A stretch of 64,000 nucleotides of DNA from Boesenbergia rotunda (GCA_024364735.1 JAGFNQ010002612.1:660533-724532), one strand, 5' to 3'. Shown: positions 33,487 through 45,116, numbered from the stretch's first letter. A program made the numbers and translations. The notes: generated from the letters alone by a model not told the origin.

Positions 33487-33910
33487 TAGGGATGGCAATT
33501 TCACCCAAATCCGACGGAGAATCCGACATCCGACCCGAATGGAGGAGGATATGGAGGGACTACCAATACCCGATATCCGACCCGAATACCCGATTAAATA
33601 AAAAATACATATATACATTAAAGATTTTTTCCTCAAAACCTACTAATAATTTGTATTAATGTTAGAAATAGATTATATATATGTTTAATCTATTTTTAAA
33701 ATTATAGATATATATTTTTCTAACTTTAATGTTAATTATAATGTACTTTTGTTCAATGATATAGTTAGATAGAAAGAAAAAAAATTATTAGTGTACAAGA
33801 TATCCGATTCTTTAATGGGTATGAGTATACCCGATGGATATCCGATACCCGATGGGTATGGATATGGAAGATATAAAATCCGATCCGAATTCGACCCATT
33901 GCCATCCCTA
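33487..33910. mobile_element. hAT-type MITE, intact
   Basis: Terminal inverted repeats TAGGGATGGCAAT / ATTGCCATCCCTA and an 8 bp target duplication GTTGGGAA (33479-33486 and 33911-33918). The 424 base interior has CCGACCCGAATACCCGAT-like words near both ends and an AT-rich centre; no coding capacity. A decayed relative lies at 46817-47184. Confidence 0.92.
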
Positions 33911-34138
33911 GTTGGGAACTGTAATTTGTTGTTTGAACAGGACAAGAAAAAGCTGAAAGTGCATTTGGATTAGTCAGAGTGCGTGCAAGTTTGACTAACG
34001 GCTCCAAGTGTTGAAATAGCAATCATGTCAGCTGTGCGTGCAAATCTGACTTCTTCTTTTTTTTATTTACTTGCAACTGCCAACTAATTAATTCACTAAA
34101 TCAGATCGACTCGGCTAAAACGAAAGTAACAAACAAGA

Positions 34139-35002
34139 TTATACATCTGGAACAAGATCTTGGAACGGTGAGACTTCAACTTCATGCCAAAAATCCATGT
34201 CGTCGTCACTGTTCCATAGGCCGTAGTAGTGAGCACTCGGACTGGCAAAATCCACGGGCAAGGGGTCCGACCAAAAGCTCTCGATCTCTGCAATCGTGGC
34301 GGGGGAAGAGAAGTCACTATTTGATTGATCTGCTGCGGGGGTTTCTGTGGCGACGTCGACATTCATGGACAATGCGTCCAACCAAAACCTCTCCATCTCT
34401 GACTCTCCAAGGAACTCACTGATAATACTCGGAGCGTCGGAGCTCTCGCTCTTCTTCTTCTTCCTCTTCCTCTGTTGTTTCCCTGACGTCGGGTCGTCGT
34501 CGACGAGACGCCTCTTCAAATGCGTGTGCCACACATTCTTGATCTCGTTATCTGTCCTCCCCGGCAAGCTCGCAGCAATGGCGGACCACCTGCGCATGAA
34601 CCCAATTAGCAAGCTAAGCTAGCTAGCTAGCTACTGAGCTACGAAAGAAGGGCTGTACTTGTTGCCGAGCTTCTGGTGCAGCCGGACAATGGTTTCCTCT
34701 TCTTCCTCCGTGAAGTTGCCTCGCTTGATGTCCGGACGGAGGTAGTTCATCCACCGGAGCCGGCAGCTCTTCCCGCACCTCAACAGCCCTGCTCGAGGCA
34801 CCAAATAAAGTAAAGAAGAGTTCAATTAAAGATCGATCGGTCGGTCGGTCGAGCTAGGCATGAACTCACCGGCTTGTTTGGGGAGGGCGCGCCAGTTGCC
34901 GTGGCCGAATCCGAGGATGTGGTTCACTAAGATCTGGTCTTCTTCCGGCGTCCATGGCCCCTTGTTCAGGCCTGTCTTCTCGCAGCAGGGAGCTCTCACC
35001 AT
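34139..35002 (-). CDS. R2R3-MYB transcription factor, subgroup 2-like (MYB13/14/15 type)
   Basis: Three exons on the minus strand: 35002-34870 (133 bp), 34788-34659 (130 bp) and 34589-34139, with GT-AG introns of 81 and 69 bases. The exon sizes are the classic R2R3-MYB pattern and give 237 residues. R2 carries Trp 17, 37 and 57; R3 carries Phe 70, Trp 89 and Trp 108. DNA-contacting CGKSCRLRW and GRTDNEIKNVWHTHLK are intact. The bHLH-interaction motif is not present. A basic patch lies at 127-134 and an acidic tail carries ESFWSD (191-196), like the SFWSE motif of subgroup 2. That group acts in the nucleus as regulators of stress (cold, pathogen) and phenylpropanoid or defence genes; the targets here are inferred only. 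The copy looks intact. Confidence 0.93.
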
Positions 35003-35060
35003 TCTCCTCGATCGATCTGCAACTCCACTTGGTTTTCCTTCCTTTCAATTCGCTCTTCGT

Positions 35061-35072
35061 TCAAATATATAG
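35061..35072 (-). promoter_or_regulatory. Possible TATA box of the MYB gene
   Basis: CTCTATATATTT on the minus strand, about 60 bases upstream of the MYB ATG, would give a short 5' UTR. A CT-rich stretch lies further upstream. Alternative weaker AT-rich motifs occur near 35165. Confidence 0.3.
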
Positions 35073-35733
35073 AGATGATCAGAGAGAGAGAAGATGTCTC
35101 AGAAGTTTCCTGGCAAAGGGAAAGAGAGGACTTGGAATTGTCTGCTTTGCTCTGCTCTGCTCCTCTATAAAAAGTTAAAAACAGCATTCCATCACATGTT
35201 TATACTAAAAATATTTTTTATTTCAGTAGATTGTAATTATTAAATGTAATAATTATTTTTTAAATTGATATAATAAATCCCATTCTTTAAACCAATTAAT
35301 TTTGAAAGACGAAAATTTTTTATCAGCTGTTAAGATAAATTAAATATTGTTCACCAAAGTTAATTCATACCAACCAACATTTTTACACCTTATTTCGAAA
35401 AAAAAATAGTTTATTTAATTAAAATTAACTGTTAATCATAGGCGTTATGATAAGCCTATTACAATATTAATTATAATAATTAGTTGAACGTAGTTATTAT
35501 AATATCATTAAAAAAAATTTATTATACTTCAGACTATTACAACATTATAATTGTTAATTATAGTTGTTAGTTGTAGTTACAATATTAATTTGACGTTTAT
35601 AAGAAATTATTTTTAAAGAAGGAATTAATCATTAGACGTTTATTATTGTTGTTAGTTGCAGAAGAAACTTTACAAAGAAGGAAAATCGTCACGTTTATAT
35701 ATATTTTTTTAATTTGTATTTGTTTAGGTAAAT
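35073..35733. other. MYB upstream flank, AT-rich, no gene seen
   Basis: Contains CT-rich and AT-rich DNA that may belong to the MYB promoter. No other gene or element recognised. Confidence 0.45.
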
Positions 35734-35747
35734 TATATATATATATA

Positions 35748-35821
35748 GAACTGATCTCCCGCGGATCGCTTCCTACGGACCATGTGCGGACTGCATACGT
35801 GGTACCCGCCTGATCGGTCAG

Positions 35822-35825
<4 letters not shown>
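35748..35825. mobile_element. Truncated copy of the (TA)n-nested foldback MITE
   Basis: Starts ACTGATCTCCCGCGG like the full copy at 35885 and stops after CCTGATCGGTCAGGGAC. It is bordered by (TA)n on both sides. It carries the 16-base part of the terminal repeat that the left end of the full copy lacks. Confidence 0.65.
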
Positions 35826-35885
<60 letters not shown>

Positions 35886-36264
35886 CTGATCTCCTGCGGA
35901 CCGCATACGTGGCACCCGCCTGATGGGTCAGGTTGACCGATCAGGCCGATGCCTGATCGGTCAGGCTAGTTCCTGACCGATCAGGCGGGTTGCCTGGTCA
36001 AGCAACCCGCCTGATCAGTCAGGGACATCCCGGATCAGGCAACCCGCCTGATCGGTCGACCTGACCGATCAGGCGGTGCCACGTATGTGGTCCGCACGCG
36101 GTCCGCGGGTGCCTGATCGGTCATGCTAATCCCTGACCGATCAAGCGGGTTGCCTGATCGGTCAGGGACGTCCCTAATCGATCAGGCACCCGCCTGATAA
36201 GTCAACCTGACTGATCAGGCGGGTGCCACGTATGCGATCCACAGAAAACTATCCGCAAGAAATC

Positions 36265-36315
<51 letters not shown>
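35826..36315. mobile_element. Foldback MITE-like element flanked by (TA)n tracts
   Basis: (TA)n runs fill 35826-35884 and 36268-36315. Between them (35885-36267) the ends are inverted repeats of about 60 bases sharing GCATACGTGGCACCCGCCTG, and the interior is packed with CCTGATCGGTCAGG words in both orientations, so single strands can fold extensively. No coding capacity. The arrangement recalls elements that insert specifically into (TA)n microsatellites; the superfamily is not identified. Confidence 0.7.
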
Positions 36316-36319
<4 letters not shown>

Positions 36320-36330
36320 TTGACTGATTC

Positions 36331-36508
36331 TAAATAACATCTGGATGTGACATGCCTCACAATATTTAAAATATGACAAGCCACTTTTAAAAGGTCATTA
36401 AAAAATATAGTATTTTTTTTAAATAACATCTGGATGTGACATGCCTCACAATAATTAAAATATGACTAGACACTTTTAAAAGGTAATTAAAAAATATAGT
36501 ATTTTTTA
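36331..36508 (+). repeat. 89 bp tandem duplication
   Basis: Two copies (start 36331 and 36420) of a unit beginning TAAATAACATCTGGATGTGA, with few differences. Confidence 0.9.
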
Positions 36509-37559
36509 TAATAAATTTGATAATTTTAGCCGTTAAATAATCAATAAGGGAGACTAATGGTCCATTTGCTTATTAGAAAATAATAATAATAATAATATTT
36601 TTAATTAAACTTTTAAAACCCAAATCTACTTGTCCCACTTGATGTAACTAAAGGAATTAAGCTTTAAGTTATAGGTTCATTGTATCTTATCAGTTGAAGA
36701 AAACAACAAATTATTAAAGGAAATTCAAACATAATGACAACCTTTTCCAATCACAACATGATTAGTACTCATTAAACAAATCATTATTAATATTTGCATA
36801 AAAAGAGAAAAAAAAAGACCCAAAATATTTTGTTAGTTTAATTCATAGATAAATGATTATATTGAAATATGGGGTGAGTAAATTTTATTTTTGTTGTATG
36901 CCATGGGCCCATTAATTGGTTAGTTGGTAAAGTCCTAGTCAAATATTCAATAGTGCGTGCAAGCTGGACTTCTAATATATAGTCAACAAAACGTGGCATA
37001 CGATATATCGAAATACATTGTTATCTTCTACAAATTTTTTAACAATGTACTGTCACTTTCCGTTAATTTGTAGGGTTGTTTTTTTTACAATTTACTGAGA
37101 GGCCGCTTGGTAAACAAATTTAGAAGATGAGAATGAATATGAAATCTATTTCATTTTTATTTATGATGTTTAATATATGAAAATTGAAATGAAAATATGG
37201 ATATGATACCCTTAATTTTATGACCCAACTCCTACTAGGTTATCACTAAATCCATAAATCCCTCAATCAAAACTCATTATTACTCCCATTGTCGAATATA
37301 TACCCAGCGTCTCCTGAATTTTTTAAATATTCATATCTCACACGTTATTTTTTTTTAATTATAAAATTATTCAACAATTTGTTAAGTTTAGTTTGCTAAC
37401 AACCTAGCAATCAACTTTTATTTTGGATTTAATAAGTTTAATAGATAGGATATTATGTTCACGTGAATGGACTCAATCCAATTAAAATTACATAGATGAG
37501 CTTAATCTCTCTAAGATAGGATTATACTTGATTAATACATATATAATTAATTGTTATTA
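36509..37559. other. AT-rich intergenic DNA, no gene seen
   Basis: No coding region. GGCCGCTTGGTAAACAAAT at about 37101 faintly resembles the end of a Tourist-type element but no partner end was found. Confidence 0.4.
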
Positions 37560-38940
37560 AGGAATTAAATCTCAATTAAATAATCTAATGTTTGATTACA
37601 TTTGAAAGAGTGTTTGGATTAAATAGATGTAGATTCAATGTATAGATTTATTAACCAGTTTATTAATATAGTTATTAACGAAGTATGTGCTTTAAGGGGA
37701 TGATCCTTATAGAATGAGCCCCGGGCATATAAGGGGAGAAACTTACCCAATTAGGGCATTTTTTTTTAATCAAGAGGATTTTGTTTCTTCATCTTTCTCT
37801 CCTCTCTTCCCCATTAAGAAGGAATTCAGATTGCCGCTCATTCATGCAGAAGACTTTCGCTGTGCTTGCAGGAACTCCGGTGATAAGTAAGCGATACAAT
37901 GACTAATGCAATGAATTCAGGTTAGACCATTTCGTTGCAATTAGTCTTTCATGTTCTATCCATTGTAGCTTTATGCATGATGATAACTAGATCCTAAGAT
38001 GCATCCATGAGTTTGTTCTAATGTATCTACATTCCTTATAATTGGTATCAGAGCATAGGATTAGCTTGCCATCATATTTTGGGCGTAAGAATTATTTTCG
38101 ATGATATGAAAAATATACATTGATTATTGCATTTGATTCCATACGGATGAGAAAATCGATGTGTATCCATCGAATATAGCAATAAATAGACTAGGGTTTC
38201 ACCTATATTTCCTATTTTATGTGCAATTGCGCGAAGAACATGAAGAATGACTGCAAAATAAGGGTTTCCCCACCACCATTTGCGAACTATGTGAGTATCA
38301 GAAAAGGAATCTCATGACAATAGTGAACTGATGTTCAAGAACTTCAAGCACAAAAGCTTATCGCACTCGGTTGAAGTATTCGACTGATTGCATCAGACGA
38401 TTATTGTCAGGGTCAATCAACTGATGTGTTCGAATTCGCTAACAGAAGGGTATCTCACTCGATTAGAGGATTTGGAACATTCGACTAATTACATCAGTCG
38501 ACTACTATCAAGTCCAGTAGACTAATGTGTCCAAATTCACGCACAAAAACGAGTTGAAACTTGATTGGGGCATTAGATTGTTATAATTAGTCGACTGCCA
38601 TAAAGACAAACGACTGATATTGTGCACAAAAACGAGTTGAAACTAAACCGGGACACTCAACTGTTATCATAAGTCGACTATCATAAAAACCTGATGTCGC
38701 GCACAGAAGTGAGATGAAACTCGACTGGGGTACTTGACTGTTATGATCAGTTGACTGTCATAAAAACCAGTCGACTAATATCACGAACAGAAGCTTATCT
38801 GATTTGATTTCAAGACTCGACTATTGCAGATTAATCGATTGTTGTTCAACACCGGTCGAATGATGTGTCCAGAACTTGACACATGCAGTGTGCCAGTCGA
38901 CTGGCGAACGTGGAGAGTCGACTGGCAAACGTGAAGACTC
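37560..38940 (+). mobile_element. Retrotransposon remnant: LTR end, primer site and leader
   Basis: TGGTATCAGAGC at 38043-38054 is a tRNA-iMet primer site. Upstream is an LTR-like stretch with a CATATAAGGGG TATA-like motif near 37726 and a CT-rich leader. Downstream the expected gag is not readable; instead there is a diverged tandem array (38340-38880). The LTR start and a second LTR were not found. Confidence 0.5.
38340..38880 (+). repeat. Diverged ~80 bp tandem array with GTCGACT words
   Basis: Units of about 81-84 bases start near 38532, 38613 and 38697, each with GCACA(A/G)AA(A/G)-GAG and several AGTCGACTG-like words; older, more diverged units extend to either side. No open frame spans it. 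Confidence 0.65.
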
Positions 38941-39892
38941 AACTGTTGATAGCTCAATTTTTTAACTATTTTTTCTTAGATTTTAATTTTTTTTTTCTTA
39001 TTACTTAGTCGAATCTATATTATAGTCAAAGTGAGAATTATTGAGAATACAAAAGGTAATAGTACATAGAGATGATAGGGATGTATATTCATACTAAAAA
39101 TTGATCGACCAAAAAAAAACGGCAATTTACTAAAAGGCGTACCTAAGAATTGGAAATTATCAATTCCGTATCATAATTTCTATTTTACCAAAGGGCGCAT
39201 GCCTTTTTTGTGAACTTTCTTTTATACCCCTCCTTCTAACTGTTGTCTTTCTCATTCTCTCTCTCAGCAACAAATTTCGAGACGGTAGCACGTGACTTTT
39301 ATTTTAAAATAATATATTATGAAATCGACGCTAAAAACGAAAGATAAAAATTAAAAAAATATTTCAGTTAAAAATAACTCATCCAACGTGATTTAAAAAT
39401 ATAAATAAATAATTTTTATATTTGATTAATAAAAATTAATATATTAAATAATATTTAATAAATATATTAATATATATAAAAAAATTCAAAAAAACGTAGG
39501 CTGCAGCAATAAAACACGTAAAAAAAATTCAAAAAAAACGAATTCAGAATAAAAAAAACGTAAAAAAAAATTCAAAAAAAAACGAATTCAGAAAATGTAA
39601 AAAAAATTCAAAAAAAAAAAACGAATTCAAAAATTAAAAAAAACGTTGCTGCAGAAATTTAAAAAAAAACTGGGCCTGAAATATTTTATTTCAGGCCCAC
39701 GCTGGGCCTGAAATATTTTATTTCAGGCCCACGTTAGGCCTGATATCTTTTGATTCAGGCCCGACGTGGAATCAAAATTTTTTTTATTTTAAAAAAATAT
39801 TAATATATAAAAAAAACCTATCAAAACACTTAATTTGAAATTAAAATGCAGGGTCTGAAGTCACGCTAGGAGGGCCTGAACATAGATGTGAT

Positions 39893-41480
39893 GTCCATCA
39901 GTGAATTTTAGTCAAAACCCACTGATATTTCTAAACTACTCCTATTTGATTTGTGATATCTAATATATAGATATTTGGACACCTAAAACATCATCTCCTA
40001 CCTCTACCCTCTCTATTCATATGAAGTTTTCAGAAATCCAGATATGGGAGGTCCATCAGTGAGTTTTAGTCAAAACTCACTGATATTTCTAAACTACTCC
40101 TATTTGATTGGTGATATCTAATATATAGATGTTTGGACACCTAAAACATCATCTCCTACCTCTACCCTCTCTATTCATATGGAGTTTTCAGAAATCCAGA
40201 TATTGGAGGTCCATCAGTGAGTTTTGGTCAAAACTCACTGATATTTCTAAACTATTCCTATTTGATTAGTGATATCTAATATATAGATGTTTGGACACCT
40301 AAAACATCATCTCCTACCTCTACCCTCTCTATTCATATGGAGTTTTCAGAAATCCAGATATGGGAGGTCCATCAGTGAGTTTTGCTCAAAACTCACTGAT
40401 ATACCTAAACCACTCCTATAGCAATGGTGAAACAGCAAGATTAGAGGTTTCGGCACCCAAAATCTCATCTCCTAGCTCAACCCTGTCTACTGATATAGGG
40501 TTTTCAGAATTCCAAATATGGTAGGTCCATCAGTGAGTTTTGCTCAAAACTCACTGATATACCTAAACCACTCCTATAGCATTGGTGAAACAACAAGATT
40601 AGAGGTTTCGGCACCCAAAATCTCATCTCCTAGCTCAACCCTGTCTACTGATATAGAGTTTCAGAATTCCAAATATGGTAGGTACATCAGTGAGTTTTTT
40701 TTCAAAACTCACTGATATACCTAAACCACTCCTATAGCATTGGTGAAACAGCAAGATTAGAGGTTTCGACACCCAAAATCTCATCTCCTAGCTCAACCCT
40801 GTCTACTGATATAGGGTTTTCAGAATTCCAAATATGGTAGGTCCATTAGTGAGTTTTGCTCAAAACTCACTGATATACCTAAACCACTCCTATAGCATTG
40901 GTGAAACAGCAAGATTAGAGGTTTCGGCACCCAGAATCTTATCTCCTAGCTCTACCCTGTCTACTGATATAGAGTTTTCAGAATTCCAAATATGGGAGGT
41001 CCATCAGTGAGTTTTGCTCAAAACTCACTGATATACCTAAACCACTCCTATAGCAATGGTGAAACAGCAAGATTAGATGTTTCAGCACCCAAAATCTCAT
41101 CTCCTAGCTCAACCCTGTCTACTGATATAGGATTTTCAGAATTCCAAATATGGTAGGTCCATCAGTGAGTTTTGCTCAAAACTCACTGATATACCTAAAC
41201 CACTCCTATAGCATTGGTGATACAACAAGATTAGAGGTTTCGGCACCCAAAATCTCATCTCCTAGCTCAACCCTGTCTACTGATATAGGGTTTTCAGAAT
41301 TCCAATTATGGTAGGTCCATCAGTGAGTTTTGCTTAAAACTCACTGATATACCTAAACCACTCCTATAGCATTGGTGATACAGCAAGATTAGAGGTTTTG
41401 GCACCCAAAATCTCATCTCCTAGACCACTTCTATTAGATGTTTCGGCACCTAAACTCACTGATATACCTAAACTACTCCT
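39893..41480 (+). repeat. 158 bp tandem satellite, ten copies, each with a hairpin
   Basis: GTCCATCAGTGA-type unit starts fall at 39893, 40051, 40209, 40367, 40525, 40682, 40841, 40999, 41157 and 41315: a period of 157-159. The first three or four units (type A, with CTATTTGATTGGTGATATC) differ as a block from the rest (type B, with AGCATTGGTGAAACAGCAAG). In type B the start folds as ATCAGTGAGTTTTG-CT-CAAAACTCACTGAT, a perfect 14 bp stem with a two-base loop. Open frames over it are not genes. Confidence 0.93.
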
Positions 41481-41889
41481 ATATAATATGTAATTATATA
41501 TTAAACATTTTTATAGAAAATGTTTTTATATCAATAATGGAGGGCCTGAAGTCGGATGACTTCAGGCCCCAGGGCACTGAAAAGTTTTTAATTTTAAAAA
41601 TATTTTTTTATATTTAATTGTTATTTATTAAATTAATTATTTATAGGATCTGAAGTTATTTGACTTCGGACCCTCTTGGGATGACTTCAGGCCCTGTGTT
41701 TGAATCTGAAATTAAGTGTTTTGATACGTTTTTTTATATATTAATATATTTTTAAAATAGAAAAAACAATTTGGATCCACGTCGGGCCTGAATCAAAAGA
41801 TTTTAGACCCAACGTGGACCTGAAATAAAAATATTTCAGGCCCAGCGTGGGCCTGAAATAATTTATTTCAGGCCCACGTCCAATTTTTT

Positions 41890-42257
41890 CATCAGATTGA
41901 CAGCAGAATGGTTTCGAGCTTTTATCTGAAAACCAAAGGGATCCCTTTTATGTTTATTCTGTTTTCTGTTTCATGTTAAACACGCGTGAATTATTTCACG
42001 AGAAACAAGTAACGTGCAGTTCAATCTTGATTTTGGAAACTTTTGATATATCTTAGCAAAATCTTGAACTGATGTTCTTTTTCCTTGCTTATAATTTTGG
42101 AGTGAAAAGCTAAAGAGAGGCAATAGATGTTGAAATCTCATCTTTGAATTTGATTATGCTTCTGTTGTTCAAATACTTCCACCAATGGATTTTTTCTCGC
42201 TTCTCTTAATTTTGTCTCCTATAAAATAAAAACGCCGCCCAATGTTTGAATTACAGT
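41890..42257. other. Unique segment inside the Mutator-like element, possibly captured
   Basis: This stretch is neither arm nor satellite and has a more balanced composition. It ends TTGAATTACAG, an intron-end-like sequence, before the right arm. Mutator-like elements often capture host DNA, but no protein domain is recognised here. Confidence 0.4.
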
Positions 42258-42973
42258 GGACCCTGCATTTTAATTTCAAATTAAGTGTTTTGATAGATTT
42301 TTTTATATATTAATATTTTTTTAAAATAAAAAAAATTTTGATTTCACGTCGGGCCTGAATCAAAAGATATCAGGCCCAACGTGATCCTGAAATATTTTAT
42401 TTCAGGCCTAGCGTGGGCCTGAAATAAAATATATCAGGCCCAATTTTTTTTTAAATTTCTGCAGCAACGTTTTTTTTTAATTTCTGAATTCGTTTTTTTT
42501 TTGAATTTTTTTTACGTTTTCTGAATTCGTTTTTTTTTGAATTTTTTTTACGTTTTTTTTATTCTGAATTCGTTTTTTTGAATTTTTTTACGTTTTTATT
42601 GCTGCAGCCTACGTTTTTTTGAATTTTTTATATATATTAATATATTTATTTTTATTAATCAAATATAAAAATTATTTATTTATATTTTTAAATCATGTTG
42701 GATGAGTTATTTTTAACTGAAATATTTTTTTAATTTTTATCTTACGTTTTTAGCGTCGATTTCATAATATATTATTTTAAAATAAAAGTCACGTGCTACC
42801 GTCTCGAAATTTGTTGCTGAGAGAGAGAATGAGAAAGACAGCAGTTAGAAGGAGGGGTATAAAAGGAAGTTCACAAAAAAGGCATGCGCCCTTTGGTAAA
42901 ATAGAAACTATGATACGAAATTGGTAATTTCCAATTCTTAAGTACGCCTTTTGATAAATTGCCGAAAAAAAAA

Positions 42974-43322
42974 TCATTAACTCGTCCAGTTGCCTTTGTA
43001 TATTTCATGCATGATTAACATTTATTCGTTTTAAGACTCGTGTTAAACACGGGAAGTTAATCGTTTTAAGACTCGTGTTAAACACGGGAACGTGGTCGGG
43101 TCCTTGTTTCCATTTAAAATGACAACAAAAAAAAACAAAAATTCTGCCAACCAATTAATATGAATATTAATAATAATAATAAAACGTAATTATAATATTT
43201 ATATAATTTTGTTTTTGTATTCGTCGTCACATGATTTCGATTAGGATTTTCAATTTCAAAATGAATGATAAATTTTATTTTATTTTTAATTCTAATTCAT
43301 GCTCAATATTCATGTCTCAAAT
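42974..43322. other. AT-rich spacer, no gene seen
   Basis: Contains a short direct repeat of GTTTTAAGACTCGTGTTAAA (about 43028 and 43064). Nothing else recognised. Confidence 0.5.
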
Positions 43323-43776
43323 CACTATAATAAATATTGATATTATTGACGAAATTACCGATGAAACATTTATTCCATCAATATTTACCGACGGAATTAT
43401 AATTCCGACGGTAAATTTAGGTATGTTGTTCCATTTTCTATTGACAATTGGATGCATAGACACGTGGATTAAGAAAATTACCGATGGAATTATAATTTCG
43501 TCAGTAATTATCGACGGAAATGTTTTCCGTCAAAAAATTTAGGAATCCCGCCTTGAAATGGCGCATGTTTTGGCCAGATGGTCGGTAATTATCGACGGAA
43601 CCCCCGTTTCCGTCGATAAATAAAAAATACCAATGGACTGATATTTCCGTCGAAAATATTTTCCCGACAATTAATATTCCGATATTTTTTTCTCGTCGTA
43701 GTTTCGTCAGTAAGACTCAATACCGACAGAATTCCATCGGTAAATTCTGTCGGTAATGGTAAGATTTTTTATAGTG
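43323..43776. mobile_element. Small CACTA element with intact ends
   Basis: Ends CACTATAATAAAT and the complement of CACTATAAAAAAT, with target duplication AAT (43320-43322 and 43777-43779). The 454 base interior is a series of CCGACGGAAAT / ATTTCCGTCGG words in both orientations, the subterminal repeats of a CACTA element, with no coding part left. Confidence 0.88.
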
Positions 43777-44574
43777 AATTATATTTGACCGCTGTTTCAT
43801 TCATGATAGAGAAGGTAAATTTACAATATAAAATTTAATGTGATTGATGTAAATTTTTTATATATATATATCCGTTTGTCACTTGAATATTCATGTCATT
43901 TTTCATGCTATGTTATGTTTATCAATTGGATACACCGGATCTAACTCTCTCTCTCTTCTTAGTCATAGTCATTTCTTATTTAAAGTCATTACGGTGTATT
44001 TTTTTGTTCATCGGCGAATACATGAAATAAATAAAATAATTTATGAGTGAAATAGTATGAATTGAGATGATATTTTGAAAATAAGTAATTATTTTGAATA
44101 TGTCTATATATCGTACCTTTATTTTCGCTCATCTAGAAAGGACAAAACAAATATTTTATTTTTTTTAAAAAAATATTTCTATTACATCATTGGATAAGAT
44201 TCGAATTCAAAGACGAAAGACTTTGATCATCTATAAGAGAAAAAAATAACAATGGATCCGGTCTGATTCTTAAGAAAATCTTCAATTTCTTCTAAAAATA
44301 TATGCTTATTCATCTTTGTTTCTCATGCCACCGTGAGCAACGGAGGAAGATATAAAAAAATATTTTAAAAAATAATTTTTCTCTATTCATTCCGTTTGAA
44401 AGATTATCATTGATCATATAATATTAATGGAAATGTATAACTTGTGTGATATACATATTTTATTATATTAAAACATAATAATATTAATATTAGATAAAAA
44501 ATTATTAGTATTAAAAAAAATAAAAATGGAGTATAAAAGAGAATCTGTGGCTCCGACTGTATGCGACCACTCTC
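43777..44574. other. AT-rich intergenic DNA with a dispersed repeat
   Basis: 44150-44530 is clearly related to 53150-53470 in the same orientation (shared TAAGAGAAAAAAA, ATGCTTATTCAT, CCGTTTGAAAGA, ATAACTT words in the same order). No gene seen. Confidence 0.6.
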
Positions 44575-45116
44575 AACTTTTATAAGTATCTCAGATAAAT
44601 TTTGATATGATCAATTAAGTTAAGTTAGGTCTTGTGTATTTGAAATCCTTGTGTCTAAGTGTGCAGGAACTTATGAACAAAAGAAGTCGAGCAGAAATGT
44701 AATAGACGAGAAGGATGACATGGGAAAAGGAGTCAATGGGCTTAGTGCATCCGAGGAACGCAGAAGTTGCGGAAGAGTATACCGGTGGACGACAAGGGCG
44801 TGCGAGACGTCCGAGAGACGAGAAGCCAGGGAGGAAGTTTGTTCGAGATGAAGGCTGGAGTTGAATTCGGGTGAGCCTAACTCTTGTTGGCCACAAATCA
44901 CGCAAGAAGATGAAGACAGAGAAAAGTCAACATGAATGTTGACTTTGACCACAAGGTCAACTAAGGTACCTTAGTTGTCTCTGGAGGCGCCTCAGTTGAA
45001 AAGATTGAGTTTTGCGCAAAAGCTAAAATAAAGCGCCTCAGATGATACCCGAGACGTCTCAGATTCAAAACTGAGATGTCTCAGGTTGGAACTGAAGCAC
45101 CTAAGATTAAAACTTA
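44575..45116 (+). repeat. LTR-like remnant (copia style U3 with GGCGCCTCAG words)
   Basis: GTGTGCAGGAACTTATGAAC followed by a purine-rich stretch and several GGCGCCTCAG / GAGACGTCTCAGA words resembles the U3 of the copia LTRs in this window but is only distantly related. It is cut at 45116 by the Harbinger-type element. Confidence 0.4.

Larger units (their letters stand above)
39120..42964. mobile_element. Mutator-like element with ~700 bp terminal inverted repeats
   Basis: The ends CGGCAATTTACTAAAAGGCG (39120) and the inverted complement ending AAATTGCCG (42964) open long inverted arms, about 39120-39860 and 42258-42964. Exactly nine A flank each side (39111-39119 and 42965-42973), matching the 9 bp duplication of Mutator-like transposons, though a poly-A target is weak evidence alone. 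Inner arm parts carry repeated GGGCCTGAAATATTTTATTT/AAATAAAATATTTCAGGCCC words. The interior holds a 158 bp satellite (39893-41480), a partial third copy of the arm end (about 41690-41890) and a unique segment (41890-42257). No transposase is present. Confidence 0.85.

Noticed and set aside
39893..41480. Possible CRISPR-like array
   Set aside because: The 158 bp units are head-to-tail without unique spacers, and the genome is eukaryotic.
42789..43542. Short open frames around the right arm of the Mutator-like element and the small CACTA
   Set aside because: They cross transposon ends and subterminal repeats and have no domain.
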